DNA from: Micromussa lordhowensis
Lineage: Eukaryota > Cnidaria > Anthozoa > Scleractinia > Lobophylliidae
Reading direction: 5' to 3'
Length of the DNA: 64,000 nucleotides
NCBI GenBank assembly: GCA_964020085.1
Contig: OZ026603.1
Location: 24,122,873 to 24,186,872 of the forward strand
Below are positions 34,501 to 46,999 of this stretch, in pieces; within the stretch, counting starts at the first letter, position 1, and each line of letters starts with the position of its first letter. Under the pieces are notes generated by a model that made no database searches, was not told where the DNA came from, and saw only the letters and a list, made by a program, of their open reading frames with translations. The position numbers and the translations under genes were made by a program.

Positions 34501-35950
34501 GCTATGTCTTTAAAACTGCATCTGGAAATTGTTACGTTACTTTTACCTCCAGTGGTAACCACGCGTAAAGCACCTTCGACTGTCTTTCGCGTTTTCTTGT
34601 GAAACTTGGACTCTTCTGCTGTAACGTTTCCACTTTTTAGCAAAACATGGACAGCTGTGCATTTCGAATATTTACCCTTCCATCGCTCGATAGTTACATT
34701 TCGGAGGTTAAAATGTAATTTCTGCGGACTTGTTTGATTATGATGTCCAGACCACGAGGGTTTTCCAATTGTTATTACACATCCGTACATCCTTGCTCTA
34801 CATTCGGCGAATCTAACGTTAGTAATGTTGATGTATAAAATACCATCAGGGCTATCGGCAAACAGGGATCCACCGGAGTCAGCTTCATTTTTCTTAAACG
34901 CAGAGTTTAAAATCCTTAACGAAGCACGGATATTAGCCTCGATAGATATGCACGAGCCGGCTCTTCCCATCGTAGACTGCTTGTGGAAATAGGAGTTCTG
35001 AATATCTACATCTGCTTCGACAGACTGAGTTTTAATGCACTGGACGGACGGATTGTGACGGCACTCAAGGTTAACGAACTTTGCTTGAGTTTTTCTCGCA
35101 TTTGAGAAATACAAACTGTGCACAGCAAGTTTTTGTTCCTTATCCGATGAGATTTTCCAGGAAGGTAACCTGTTAAGGCTTAACTCGAGATCTTTGTATG
35201 TCTCGTTTGTAATCGCTGTTGAAACATTGAGATTTATGAAAGGACCTTGGTTTTTGACGCACTTGATCTTCTCACAGAAAATGTGAACATCTACTTGTTT
35301 TAAAGCTTTATGATCGCTGGATGCTATCTTCATAACTCCTCTTTCAGAACGCTGAACGCCATAAAATCCATTTTGTATAAAATGTGTACCGCTGATATTG
35401 ATGGCAATAAAGCGGCTTTTGTTTCCGATGTTATCCAGTAAAAGGAGTTTGATGCATTGCGAATTATTTTGAAAGAATGAAAATCCTTGAACATCAAGCT
35501 GGAAAGTTGTGATGTTCTGTAATTGAATGCTCAAAGCTCTAAGGGTGTTATGAAAAGAACAGTTGAGAATTTTAACCTGATTCCAATCTTCAAAGATAAG
35601 CGGTGTTGTCCAAAAAGCGATCCCTGACAACTCGAGCGTTAATGTGTGCTGTTCACCATTTGTCTTCTGGAAATGAAGTCCTTCTGCACAAAAGACATAC
35701 GGGGTCAAGTTAAAGGCTTTCATAGTCAAATTCGTCTTAATGAGGATCCCAGAACTATCCCAAAGGCTGTTTGAACAGTTGTATGGACGCTGCTCGGTTC
35801 CTTTTCCGTCAAGGTAGATCTGTCCGTCTGCGTCGACCTGCCAAACGGCTTGAGCAATCGACTGACATGGTTGACTCTGCGAGCCGCAACTTGTAGAGTC
35901 ATTCCCATATGGTGAGACGTAAACAATCTTGCGTTTAGCATCTTTTGCGT
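31575..35950 (-). CDS. Gene B: beta-helix / Cys-rich / multi-transmembrane protein, exon 2
   Basis: This 4376-nt exon encodes residues 22-1479 of a 1479-aa protein when joined in phase to the signal exon at 41060-41123. The acceptor is 'caaatctcag' (35951-35960); the upstream open frame with CFVQNCQIS is intron. The N-terminus VYVSPYGNDSTSCG starts a pectin-lyase-like beta-helix region with over twenty N-glycosylation sequons, coded from about 35920 to 33350. The Cys-rich neck (CPFGAKC, NFWGYQASS, GSLCGQCAEGF) spans about 33320-32985. About 8 to 11 membrane segments lie between 32970 and 31675, with loops containing NKGIGCPFVGLTAVTK, TLYWESVLIGRR and NPYRDPQANKAETLS. It probably acts at the cell surface; ligand and signalling are unknown. 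It is a close, equal-length paralogue of gene C. Confidence 0.9.
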
Positions 35951-36000
35951 CTGAGATTTGGCAATTTTGAACAAAACATGGAGACAAAAATAATAATATC

Positions 36001-36440
36001 AATTAGTCACAACTGATTTCTTTGTTTCGCAGCTAGTGCTAATGCAAATAAGGAATATTCGCACATCTTTTGATTGTTAGCGTTCTTTTTTTTCACGAAA
36101 TATAGCAAATATGTCAAAGAAATTTTGATTCTCTTTGGAGATACTTGGTATCTCGGTTATATTTTCGCGTCGGTATCATTGTGTCCAAAGATATTCATGT
36201 ATCTCGCCAGATTTGGAGGAGATGGTAAACCGAAGGTGAATAAGCTGGGAAACCTTTCTCGAGCATATCTAATTTTCTTTACTCTAAGAATGCGTTATGG
36301 TCGTGGCCAATGTTGCGAGAGGAGGACAAACACGCTGCAAAATTACGGAAAATCTTTCAGATCCTGTGCTAAAGCTGGTAGCAGAATTTCCATTAGAATC
36401 AGTTGTTTTCCGCGTGTATATTATCTGGCATGGATATTGA
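36001..36440. repeat. Intron part of the inverted duplication (B side)
   Basis: This intron flank of gene B matches, inverted, about 50215-50655 in the intron of gene C, for example 'aatcagttgttt' with 'atctggcat' and 'ttgattccgg'. The likeness fades near 36440, beyond which the introns differ. Confidence 0.75.
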
Positions 36441-36528
36441 TTCCGGGTCGTTGTCTGAACTTCAGAAACGGAAAACGGTAATGTATGCTTCCCAGAACGG
36501 TGATACCTGTCTACTGAACACTAAAATT

Positions 36529-37053
36529 CTTAGGGCCGACTTTCTCGCATGCGGCAAGCTTACGACAGGCCTACGACATGAATTGTTTCGTGTAAATCAA
36601 ACCTACAACTCGCTTACGACTGTTGTGTACCAAAAAAAAAAAAACGGCGTAGGGTTTTAAAACGCTACGACAATCGTAGCCGAAATCGATAGAAAATGAC
36701 GTATTTTGTGACAAATTTCTTCTGAGTAGGGGACGAAGGTGAAGTTTTCTTCCGTCAATTGCAAAATGGCGGACGAAGTTTTTGTTGACTGATTCAATGA
36801 ACTCGTTTCTTGAAAAGTACTGAACAGTTAAAGCGAAAAACAGCTCGTTAGAGAGTTTTCTCAAAGCGCAGTACAGCTAAATTATTTGTTTACCGTTTGT
36901 TAGAACTTTCACTCCAAAAATCCCGGTGCAAACTTTTGCATATTTAATTTTGCAAGTGAAAATGTCGTGCGTGTGTAAATGGTCCTAAGTCATGTAGTAG
37001 ACCTGTAGTAAGCTTGTCGCGCGACAAAGTTGTATCGTGTAAATCGGCCCTTA
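36529..37053. mobile_element. Terminal-inverted-repeat element in intron of gene B
   Basis: The left end 'ttagggccgactttctcgc' and right end 'gtaaatcggcccttag' are inverted relatives. 'gcttacgacaggcctacgaca' near the left end and 'gtagacctgtagtaagc' near the right end extend the match. It contains no gene that I can support. Confidence 0.65.
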
Positions 37054-39559
37054 GGCAGCTGCCTTTTGAATATTATATGTCAGAGGTCTGCGCCAGTTAA
37101 AAACTGAACTGGCAACAGTGTTTATACGTTCTATCAAGAGATTATCAAGGTAAGAGAGTGAATGCCCCATATAGGAATTGTACCCAAGGTAATCGCTTAG
37201 ACATGGTATCCAGTTCTTCTGCGGATATTACTCGCTCGCCTGTGCGTGGATGTTTTCGTGGAGGATTTGTTTATGTTTCTCTTCTTTTCGTTTCGTTTTG
37301 TTCCAAAGCGAAGGAAAACCACCAACGCTGTGGGGATGTCTTCTCTGATATTTTAATTACAAGCAAAAGAACTTCGGTTCTCGCTATGTTTGGCACATGT
37401 CCCCTGCACAGACAACCACAACTGAATGAACGGCGGAGAAATGAGTAGACAAACGAGTCCAAAGCAAAGAAACGCCCAAACACAACGCAACCGAACAAAC
37501 AGATGGTCGAAAGTGCAGACAGACGCTCGTCGCTCAAGTAGCAAAAGGAACAACGTCGATTAAAACACGACTTTATATCCAACCTACGAATCTCGTCAAA
37601 TATCTCAAACAGAATATCTAAACAGTGTCAAAATTCGAAAAAATAAATTTTAAAAAGTTTCCCGTCGTAGTTAACGTTCTCTCGAACATGTGGCTAATTC
37701 ACGTTGTCATTTTGTAAAGGGAACGGCAACGAAATGAACAAAGAATTGTAACGTACGTTTACATAGCCATTGTACTCGTTGCCGTTGAGGTTTGCTTATT
37801 AAACTCCCTGAAACCAAAAAAATCCGACAAATTAAGGAACAGCTAAACGAGCCCAAAGATAACGAAAGCCCAGCCGACGGCTGACAGTGCAGAAAGCATC
37901 TCTGCTATGACACATCTTTGGAAATCAGAATATATTTAATCAAAGAGCTCTGTGAGCCAAGTCGTGAATTAATGGGGTATTTTTTTCCACGAGCGCGCGT
38001 TGGACTTGATATGAGATGGTATGTAGCCAACGAGGCGCGTAGTTAGTTGGCTATAACCATCCCGGCATGCATATATCCAACATGCCCGGGTGGAATAATT
38101 TCCCCCAAAATGCAGAAAACTAAACGTAAACTGAAATAAAAATAAAAACGTCCCGGTGTCGAATTTGTAAAGCCGGCAAGTGAAGATTTTTTCATTTGGG
38201 GAATGAAAAACAGTTTCAGTCGCGGGAAAAGGCCTTCGTTTGAATGAAAAACTGTTTTTCGTCAACATCCAGGAACACTGTTTTTGATGACTTACTAATC
38301 AATTTTTGTTCGTGTACAGTTTCTACAGCTTTGATACAGTGATGTCGAATTTGGTTTTATACAGTGAAACTGGGAAATTCTTGCAAAAAATGCTGAAATT
38401 TTTAAGAAATAAACACGGCGTCGGCCTTTTTTAGTCATCGAAAGAAATTTGATCGGAGCAGATTTTGATCATGTGCTACGTAACAATTTCTGAACTGTGA
38501 ACGCGCATCACGCAATTAACAAAATAACCTTTCGTCAAGTTTCATCTAAACACGTGATTATACCCATGTGCCTAAAGATTTGTATGTGTGATATATGTGA
38601 CAGAGGGAAGAACACTTGCATAAACAGGACTCCAGAATATAACAGTAAGAAGACTTTGTCTTTCGCCCAACAGCAAAGAAAACCACGTGAGAGTCTTGTG
38701 CGAACCTATGTTGTCCGCGCCTGCATTACAAAATTTACTATTAACTTTGTATAGAATTGCCAGGTTATCTAGGGAGTTAACACCACAATTTTTCCCTATT
38801 TCATTCCTGATTGCTATAAACTACTTTTCACCAAATTTCCCGCCGTTTCGTCCCAAGTCGCTTGGACTGTCCACGTATTGCTCGAGCAACGTCCCTTGTT
38901 AAGGCCTTGATGGGGGATTTGCTGTCTTATGTTGATAATCTCTTACTTCCATATATTACGGTCACTACTAGTTGGTGAATTTGTATCGCGAACGCTGACT
39001 TTCTTCAGTGCTGTTCGCTACAACGTCAAGATGTCCATTCATTTTTCCCGATTATGCACTAATACGGAAATTTCCATAAGGATCAGATATCTTCCGTGTG
39101 TTATCTTCCATGTTATCAGTTATCTTCCGAGTGAAATTTAACTTTATATAATTAGTCAAATTATTATCGCATTTTGATTGGTTCTTACTCATGATCAATT
39201 GTTGGAAGACAGACGTACAGATGACGGACTCAAACAGAAACGGCAACTTTCGTTTTCAGTGAATGTTGGTCTGGATAAAGCGAATTTTTGGAATATAATT
39301 CCAGTGAATGCCTGTGAATGCTTTCGCTAAGTAGACTAGGCAAAAATACTCCGTCAGCAAGTATGTTAACTCCCGACTACTGCATATTCTCTCTAAATGA
39401 AAATGTGTCAAATGTCTGGCTTTTCTATCAACAACACGACAGAAAGAAGTACTTTAAAGTTTTCAGCCTATACTTGCTTTCATTTTGCGGTGACAGCAGG
39501 AAAGCTTGCGATTCAGTCTATTAGAACAATGAAGTTTAACATCTAAATACATGTCGAAT
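37054..39559. other. Rest of intron 1 of gene B, repeat-rich
   Basis: No supported gene. A palindromic MITE remnant lies at about 37975-38105 ('ttttccacgagcgcgcgttgg' with inverted 'ccaacatgcccgggtggaa'); it belongs with the elements at 58230-58410 and 60720-61075. Confidence 0.5.
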
Positions 39560-40245
39560 TGCCACATCTCTGGAAAGCATACCGCATTTAAACTGCCGCT
39601 TATAATCCCTGGGATTATACAACCGCGTAAGGGCTTTTAGATGGGCTTATAAATGAAGGGGATTATATCCTAGGGGGCTTATAACCGGAATGATAAAACC
39701 GTTTCGAGACGAGGTATTTACCGACCTTAAGGCATCATAATTAATAAAACGAATAAAAAACAAGGACATCTAGAGGGAAGCTTATATCGGGGCGGGGGGG
39801 GGGGGGGGGTAACCGGATGTATTTTTGGATTACAGGTAGACTGGCTCATAACCGACAGTTTACGGTAGTCGTATTTAAATATCACGTGCTTTATAATGTC
39901 TTCCTCTTTCGGGTTTCGTACGCGTCATTTAGGAGGTTTGGTTATTTATTTGTTTTCCACGGCGATATAAAATGAGAAAAAAAAAACGTTTCGAAACGAG
40001 CTGTAGTTGCACATTTTGATCAAAATAGTTTTTCATTTACTGTGAATTTAAGCTTAAAAACACCATAATTAACAAAGCGAATTCATAGTAAGGAAACCTA
40101 GAGGAGAGCTTATATCCGAGCTTACATCCGGATGTATTTTTTGGGTTACAGGTAGATAGGCCCATAACCGGCAGTCAGCGGTAGTCGTGTTTAAATATCA
40201 CGTGCTTTATAATGTCTTCCTCTTTCGACTTCGTACGTCATATTT

Positions 40246-40317
40246 AACAATTAGACCCGTAGCCCGAAAGGGCTACGGGTCAATAGCCCATGAGGCGAAG
40301 CCGAATGGGCTATTGAC

Positions 40318-40349
<32 letters not shown>
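40246..40349. repeat. Compound palindrome
   Basis: 'attagacccgtagcccgaaa' and 'gccctt...aagggtctaatt' are inverted, with an inner stem 'ctacgggtcaatagccca' against 'tgggctattgacccgtgg'. It is a MITE-like insertion in intron 1 of gene B, absent from the gene C arms. Confidence 0.75.
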
Positions 40350-40351
<2 letters not shown>

Positions 40352-40496
40352 TAGTATCACCCAACTAGTCGGACAGAAAAGGGAATAATAAAGTTTGCAA
40401 ATGCAAGTTGAAAAAATATTTATTTGGCGAAAAAAGCGAAAGAAAAACTGGCGAATTTCGCTACTCGATGACTATTACTATTAGACCACTAGTAGC

Positions 40497-40534
<38 letters not shown>

Positions 40535-40550
40535 GTTGGGTGATACTAAA
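40350..40550. mobile_element. Short terminal-inverted-repeat element
   Basis: Ends 'tttagtatcacccaactagt' and 'actagttgggtgatactaaa' are perfect 20-bp inverted copies. It interrupts the arm copy 'aggaggtt...attcatttgttttcc' of gene B and has no counterpart in the right arm, so it came after the duplication. Confidence 0.8.
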
Positions 40551-41059
40551 GGAGGTTAGTTATTCATTTGTTTTCCACAGAGATATAACGAGAGGAGTGC
40601 TGTCTATGATGTGAAATAGTTAAATAAAAATCTTCTATTCACCGAGTATCTTCTGCGCCAAACTGCTATCTGTTCACGAGCTTCCACATGAGTAAGCAAG
40701 TGGTGTGTGTTTTTCGGTTTCCTAATGAGGAAGTTACACGATCCAATACATCAAAGACAAGGCAGTCAAAGTAATTACAGAAATTACGCTTTATCTTTAA
40801 TCTGATGCAAAACGCATCAACATAGAAAATTATTGCACCGGCAGAATTAGAACTTTAAACACCACTCTAGATCATTATTTTATAGACCACACCTTGAGAG
40901 GAGCTCACTACGTCAAGAATCGTTACCTCGATCCGTTACTTCGACATAATTGACTAGAAAAATAAGCACTTAAGTTGCTGCCTTAAAGACACTTTTCAGC
41001 CCAAATCATTGTATGATACGTGCATTGTACGCTGCTATATAATATATATTTTTAGTTAC

Positions 41060-41123
41060 CTGATTTGTTGCTTGACAGCATCAAACCGAGAAGAGCCACA
41101 ATACAGATCCACCAACACGTCAT
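41060..41123 (-). CDS. Gene B: exon 1, signal peptide
   Basis: ATG at 41121-41123 gives MTCWWICIVALLGLMLSSNK plus S, a typical 21-residue signal peptide, ending in phase 1 before GTAACT. The G joins AC of exon 2 to make Asp (SNKS-D-AKDAKRK). The exon is too short for an ORF search and was found by matching the two copies upstream of gene C. Intron 1 is 5109 bp (35951-41059). Confidence 0.85.
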
Positions 41124-41929
41124 CGTCAATTCTCCAAGGAACGCCACGGAGCAATCAACTCGAACGTTTTCTCCGTTTATATTTTTACATTAAACTTGAT
41201 TTCTTCTGTGATTGGAATTAGAAAACCTTGTTGTGATGAAAGAGCTTTCGAACTGTTTCGAGGGGAGGATCAATCAGTCTATATAATTAATAAATTGATA
41301 TTCAAATTAAAAGCCCGGAAGAAATTTTTCCACCAATCCCTTTTTAATAAATATTGTCATACTTTATTCTAAAAGGCTGACGGACATGAACAATAGCTTT
41401 TACGAATCTTTCAGTTTTAATGCAAAGTTTTTTGCTTTGGGCTTGGCAGCTTGGCTAATCGAAAATTGATCGAGGAATACATAAAGGCTTCACCGATGAC
41501 AAAAGTGTTGGTTCTAAAGTAAACATTTGCTTGTGAAGTAATCGATAACAATAGCCACTTGGACAGCTAGGGCTTTGCAGTATAATAATGTTTCCGTTTC
41601 CATCGGTCATCAAATGCTATTGAAACCAAAATAAGGGATCAAAATCACATTGATGGCCAGGACGTAGCGTTTACTCAGTTAAAAGAGTAATTAATTCGGA
41701 AATCGGAGCATATTCAATACACATCGACATACGAACACGTGCTAGCTAGTGATCAGAATACTGACTCTTCAAGATTCAAGCTTCTTTACTGCTTGGCAAG
41801 CGGGCTAATTAATTCTAAATGAAAAAAGAAATATTACCACTCTGCCGACGGGCAAATGAAACATTTTGTTACTTGACAAGGTAGATAAAATGACGTGGCG
41901 AAACCGGGGGTACTCTCTTATATGAGCTA

Positions 41930-42255
41930 TATGGGTATGTGTGTCCCCAAAGGGTATGGTTTTTCAGCCGATTTGGTCCTAAATAAGGATCGTTTTTGCA
42001 CTCTAGTCTTGAATTGGGTACGAAGAAGCTACTTTTTTCATCATTATCGATAAGACCATCAACAAAAGCCCTTCAAAATATTATGTTTAGGGCAACTGTG
42101 CCAGCCGCAACGGAAATAAATAGGGTAACGAAATTTTGGGTAGGGTCAGGAAAACTCGCAGATTTTGGTCATAAATAGGGTAAGGGTTTTGGGAAGCGGG
42201 CCGCACACCCCCACCAAACTTTTCTGGGAGTATCCCATCTCCCGAGGGGGTGTGG
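41930..42255. repeat. Dispersed repeat between genes B and C
   Basis: G/T-rich text such as 'gggtatgtgtgtccccaaag', 'aaataaggatcgtttttgc', 'cgcagattttggtcataaat' and 'cccatctcccgaggggg' looks like a common interspersed element, but only this copy is in the window. Confidence 0.4.
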
Positions 42256-42824
42256 GGTGGCATATTTGAAAAAAGAAACATGAAGTTCCAAACGTTACGC
42301 CTTTGGCTAAGGAAAATATAATATAACTAATGCGTATGAGTGCTACTTGAGCCCGTGTTTGTCATGATGTCGTTCGATCTGCAATAACATACAACTATGT
42401 CCTTCGGCGGGGCTTATCTGGGCCGGGTTGTTTGATAGCCGGTTCGCGCTAACCTAGGATTAAAAGTTAACCAAATGATGAATTTTTCTTGTATGAAAAT
42501 ATTTTTCACTGCTTATGTTCTGTGTAATTTGAGATTCCTCCAGCTCTAAACTGAAGGACAAACAATATAAACAGAAAACCTTCCTAAAATCAAAATTGTT
42601 TCTTATCATGGGTTAGCACTGATTAATCGGCCTCGAGCAAGCCGGCCTGTACAAACTTGCGATAACAAAATGGCGATAACAATCATTTAAAAGCTTTACG
42701 TCACTAATACAGTAAATTTTAACAAACTTAGGTCATATTCAGGTTTCCATTGATGTACATGCTTCGGCAGTTTGACTCATCGAATCCATGGACATATGAG
42801 TCATTGAGTTCTTATATTCATGCT

Positions 42825-42825
<1 letters not shown>

Positions 42826-42856
<31 letters not shown>

Positions 42857-42875
42857 TATTATTATTATTGTTTTA
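42826..42875. repeat. ATC/ATT microsatellite
   Basis: About ten 'atc' units followed by 'att' units. Confidence 0.9.
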
Positions 42876-43043
42876 TTACACCAACAGCAGGAACCTCGGG
42901 ATTTATAAAAATCAGTTTCTTATCACTATAAACTAAAAGCTACTAAAATCAGACACTAAAAGGAAGTAATATATGGAGAAAAAATTAATATGGTTACACT
43001 TACTAACTGGACCATAAAGGTTTCCAATTAAACTGTTGGGTAA

Positions 43044-43271
43044 TGCGTGCACCCATTTGTGGCCATCATAGGAACCATCCGCTGGTTGGCTCATGGACGT
43101 GATATCGGGCGGACAGTCCCACCAACGAAACTAAAACAATTTTCCAACGGGGCTAATTACATCAACTTGGGTCTGAAGTTTAACTGGAGCTACAATGCCA
43201 TGGTTCCACATGATTACATATGTGGTCGAACAACTTATGCAGAGAATTGGTACTGGCTTAGCAAACCTTAG
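43044..43271 (+). other. Unrecognised open frame, possible relic exon
   Basis: The 75-codon frame has no ATG at its start and follows a stop. It is rich in aromatic residues and Gly and reads smoothly (IGTIRWLAHGRDIGRTVPP, then GLKFNWSYNAMVPHDYICGR, ending WYWLSKP). The composition looks protein-like rather than random and may be the last part of a secreted-domain exon. I see no clear splice acceptor or partner exon. It lies in the unshared centre between the two first exons. Confidence 0.3.
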
Positions 43272-45204
43272 TGTCATCTCGCCATACCTACACGGATAGG
43301 ACAACCTCCTAAAAAGAATGCACAGACCTTCCACACCTTCGCAAATAGACCTTTGCTCGCATTGAGTGATGGCAGGAATTTGAGGAACATCAGTTAGACT
43401 AACGATATCCTGTTTTCTAAATACAAATTAGGCCTAACAGTCAGATTCATCGAGGTCTTCAAGGTCAAAAGCAGGGTATACATGATACGGAAAATTTGGG
43501 TTTCTTGACGACTACTGCTCGTAAAGAAACACTAATTCATCAGCATCGATCAAACCATCGTCGTGAAAGAGAGGAAGCAGAGTTCGAATGCCTCGTTAAC
43601 CCGAGCCTTTGCTTAACTTTTTATTTTTCCCGCCGAAAACGAAACCCGCGCGTTAACTGTTTTTAGGCATGACGTCATTATTCCGTCGTCGTCGTCCCAT
43701 TCGACGTCGATGCGTAACTTCCTAATAACACACTATGCTCGTTGTTAAGTCAATGATATGATACCCCTCTGAAAAGCAGTGCAATATGCTGCTATGCGAA
43801 TCTGACTACTTCTCGCATCACTTAACATATGATTTGGCAAATCTTGAGTGATTTTGTTCTAGCATTATTTAAAGGAACACTCAATTAGGACGATTTAAAT
43901 GGCGTTTTAAAGAAACGCCATGTGTGTGTCCACATGAAACATTTCAAGTCATTTTACCTGATTTTTAACCCACTCAGAGCACACTATAGTCACCGTGAGA
44001 GCTCAATACATTTCATAAATTCTTTTTAATCTCTTCAGTCTCTATTTGGTTTGTGGTAAGGACGTTCGCGCTGTCTGTTTCTGCGCATCCTTACTGCGCA
44101 CGCAAATCGAGCCCGCGCTAAGTCATTCTCGTCCCCAGAGCCTCCGTTAACGACATTTTAAGACGAGTAGCACTGGGGACAAGGATGGCGCTAAGTAATA
44201 AATGAACAATGATAGGGCAGATGGCCATTGCTGGAGCTTTGCCTGAATTTAACGATCTTGGACGTTCGATGATCGCTATTTTCTTTTGTTGGTTTATTTC
44301 CTCTATCGATTTTCTCCGTTTAGCGAAAAAATGAAGAAAATCTATCGATTAGAGGTTCGAATTTTTTTGTAAAATGCACCCTCAAATTGCAATCTTTTTA
44401 GCTCTTCGTTAATCTATGCGGCGGTTTGAAAAGCCTCCTGAAGGGTTAAGTTTTGTGGAAACAATGGCAACATTTGGAATTATTATACATCAGACTCACT
44501 ATGAAAAATCTGATTGGTCGAGAGCATTCAATCAATTCACAATAGCTTGTGAACTTGACATGATAAATGCAATAAAAAAGTGATTCATTATCTGTCCGCA
44601 GTAAACGTGTGTGTATGGCATTACTCGGTATTGTTTCATCTCCTTTTGGCCATTCCATTTTTTTTATCCACAAATTCTTCGTGGCTACTTCTTTGCCTGT
44701 TAATTCTTGCTCTCAACTTTTATCTTTCACGTTCTGCTTCACTTAAACCTTATCTTGAAAACCTTAGATCAATCTCCACTATCGTTTGTTGAATGCCATG
44801 AAAAGATGACATTCTTGAGCTCCCCCGCTAGGATTACATTGAGACTCCCCTCCCCTTCCCCCTCCCCCAGAGTCCGTACGGACGGACGCTCGGTCGCTTG
44901 TACGGTGGCGTCATAACCAAATTTTCTCGGCTTGATGGGTTTCCAAATTTTGTAAGGAATGGGGCTCTACTTGCGCGCCTTCAGTGCACTGGAGCTCCGC
45001 TAAGAACTGCCAGAACTACAAGAACCCCAATAACTATGAGCTACCAGGTACCCAAACTATGGAGCTATAAGAACTACCAAAACTACGTTAATTACGAGAA
45101 CTACAAGAATTATAGACCTACAAAGGTGATATATTTAAGACTTGTTGTACAACTTGTTGTCTAAGACTTCTATATTCGTGGTGGTTATCATGGACGTATT
45201 ACCA
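43272..45204. other. Central spacer between divergent genes B and C
   Basis: No supported gene. A partial copy of the 'ggacgttcgcgc...gcgcatccttactgcgca' repeat lies at 44057-44110, and a short inverted 'gtccccagagcctccgtta' to 'actggggac' follows at 44130-44185. A degenerate array of 'aactacaagaactac' lies at about 45003-45125. Confidence 0.5.
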
Positions 45205-45852
45205 ACCTGATTTGATCCCTTATTTTGGTTTCATTAACATGTGATGATTCACACCGGAAACGGAAACTCTATTAGACTGCACACCTTGCTGTTTAAGTGG
45301 CTATTGTTATTGATTAAATGTTTACTTTTATGTTTACTTTAAACGGAAAACGTTTGTTATTTGTGCACATCCCTAGACTCTCATCAAGTGACTATTGTTA
45401 TTGATAACTTCACAAGCCGCAAATGTTTACTTGAGAAACCTTTTGAGCCCTACGTATAACCAGCACTTTTATCATCGGTGAAGAATTTATGTATTCCATG
45501 ATCCATTTTCGATTAGCTAAGCTGCCAAGCCCAAAGCAAACATTTTGCATTAAAACTGAAAGATTTGTGAAAACTAAACTGCCACTGCTCATGTCCATCA
45601 GCATTTTGGAATAAAGTATGACAATAGTTATTGAAAAGGGATTGGTGGAGAAACTTCTTCCGGGCTTTTGAATATTAATGTTTTAATTATATAGACTGAT
45701 TGATCCTCCCCTCAAAACAGTTCGAAAGCTCTTTCATCACAACAAGGTTTTCTAACTCTAATCACATGGAAGAAATCAAGTTTAATGTAAAAAGATAAAC
45801 GGAGAAAACGTTCGAGTTGATTGCTCCGCGGCGTTCCTTGTAGCATTTGGCG

Positions 45853-45916
45853 ATGTTGTGTTGGCGGATCTGTGTTGTGGCTCAACTCGGTTTGATGCTG
45901 TCAAGCAACAAATCAG
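45853..45916 (+). CDS. Gene C: distal alternative exon 1, signal peptide
   Basis: ATG 45853-45855 gives MLCWRICVVAQLGLMLSSNK plus S, ending in phase 1 before GTAATT. It is the same length and phase as the other first exons. The Trp-to-Arg change makes its hydrophobic core slightly weaker than the proximal copy. Which copy is used cannot be told from sequence alone. Confidence 0.65.
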
Positions 45917-46935
45917 GTAATTAAAAATGTATATTGTATGGCAAAGTACAATACACGTATCCTACAATGATTTCGGCTGAAAAGTGTTTTTAAGGCAGCA
46001 GCTTTAGTGCTTATTTTTCTAGTCAGTTATGTCGAAGTAAGTAAGTAACAGATCGACGTAGTAAGTAAGTAAGTAACAGATCGACGTAACGATTCTTGAC
46101 GTAGTGAGCTCCTCTCAAGGTGTGGTCTATAAAATAATGATCTAGAGTGGTGTTTAAAGTTCTAATTCTGCCAGTGCAATAATTTTCTATGTTAATGCGT
46201 TTTGCATCAGATTGAAGATAAAGCGTAATTTTTGTAATTACTTTGACTGCCTTGTCTTTGATGTATTGGATCGTGTAACTTCCTCATTAGGAAACCGAAA
46301 AACACACACCACTTGCTTACTCATGTGGAAGCTCGTGAACAGATAGCAGTTTGGCGCAGAATATACTCGGTGAATAGCAAATTTTTATTTAACCATTTCA
46401 CATCATAGACGACACACCTCTCGTTATATCTATGTGGAAAACAAATGAATAACGAAACCTCCTATATGACGTACGAAGCTCGAAAGAGGAAGACATTATA
46501 AAGCACGTGATATGTAAATACGACAACCGTTGACTGCCGGTTATGGGCCCATCTACCTGTAACCCAAAAAATACATCCGGATATAAGCTCGGATATAAGC
46601 TCCCCTCTAGATTTCCTTGTTTTGAATTCGCTTTGTTAATTATGTGCTTTAAAGCTGGTAATTACCAGTAAATGAAAAACTGTTTTCTTCAACATGTGCA
46701 GATATGGCTCGTTTCGAAAGGTCTTTTTTTTTCTCATTATATATTCCCTCCGAGCTAATGAATATCATTTTTTTTTTATTTTGAAGACTGAATGCCAGAT
46801 CCTCCGTTCTAAACTCTTTCATCACAACAAGATTTTCTAACTCCAATCACAGAAGAAATCAAGTTTAATGTAAAAAGATAAACGGAGAAAACGTTCGAGT
46901 TGATTGCTCCGCGGCGTTCCTTGGAGCATTTGACG

Positions 46936-46999
46936 ATGACGTGTTGGTGGATCTGTGTTGTGGCTCAACTCGGTTTGATGCTGTCAAGCAACAAATCAG
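46936..46999 (+). CDS. Gene C: proximal exon 1, signal peptide
   Basis: ATG 46936-46938 gives MTCWWICVVAQLGLMLSSNK plus S, ending in phase 1 before GTAATT. The first bases 'gatgacgtgttggtggatctgt' are like gene B's exon. With the exon at 50841 it makes a 1479-codon frame with a 3841-bp intron. Confidence 0.75.

Larger units (their letters stand above)
39560..41650. repeat. Inverted-duplication arm around the first exon of gene B
   Basis: This arm matches 45205-47800 in reverse. It covers the first exon, about 530 bp of its upstream region ('gaccgattgatc' types, 'aaaataagggatc', 'gtaaacattt') and the following intron ('aggtagat-ggcccataaccg', 'aacaaatgaataac'). Partial tandem copies of the intron part occur at about 39790-39990 and 40100-40240. 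The central 41650-45205 is not shared. Confidence 0.8.
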
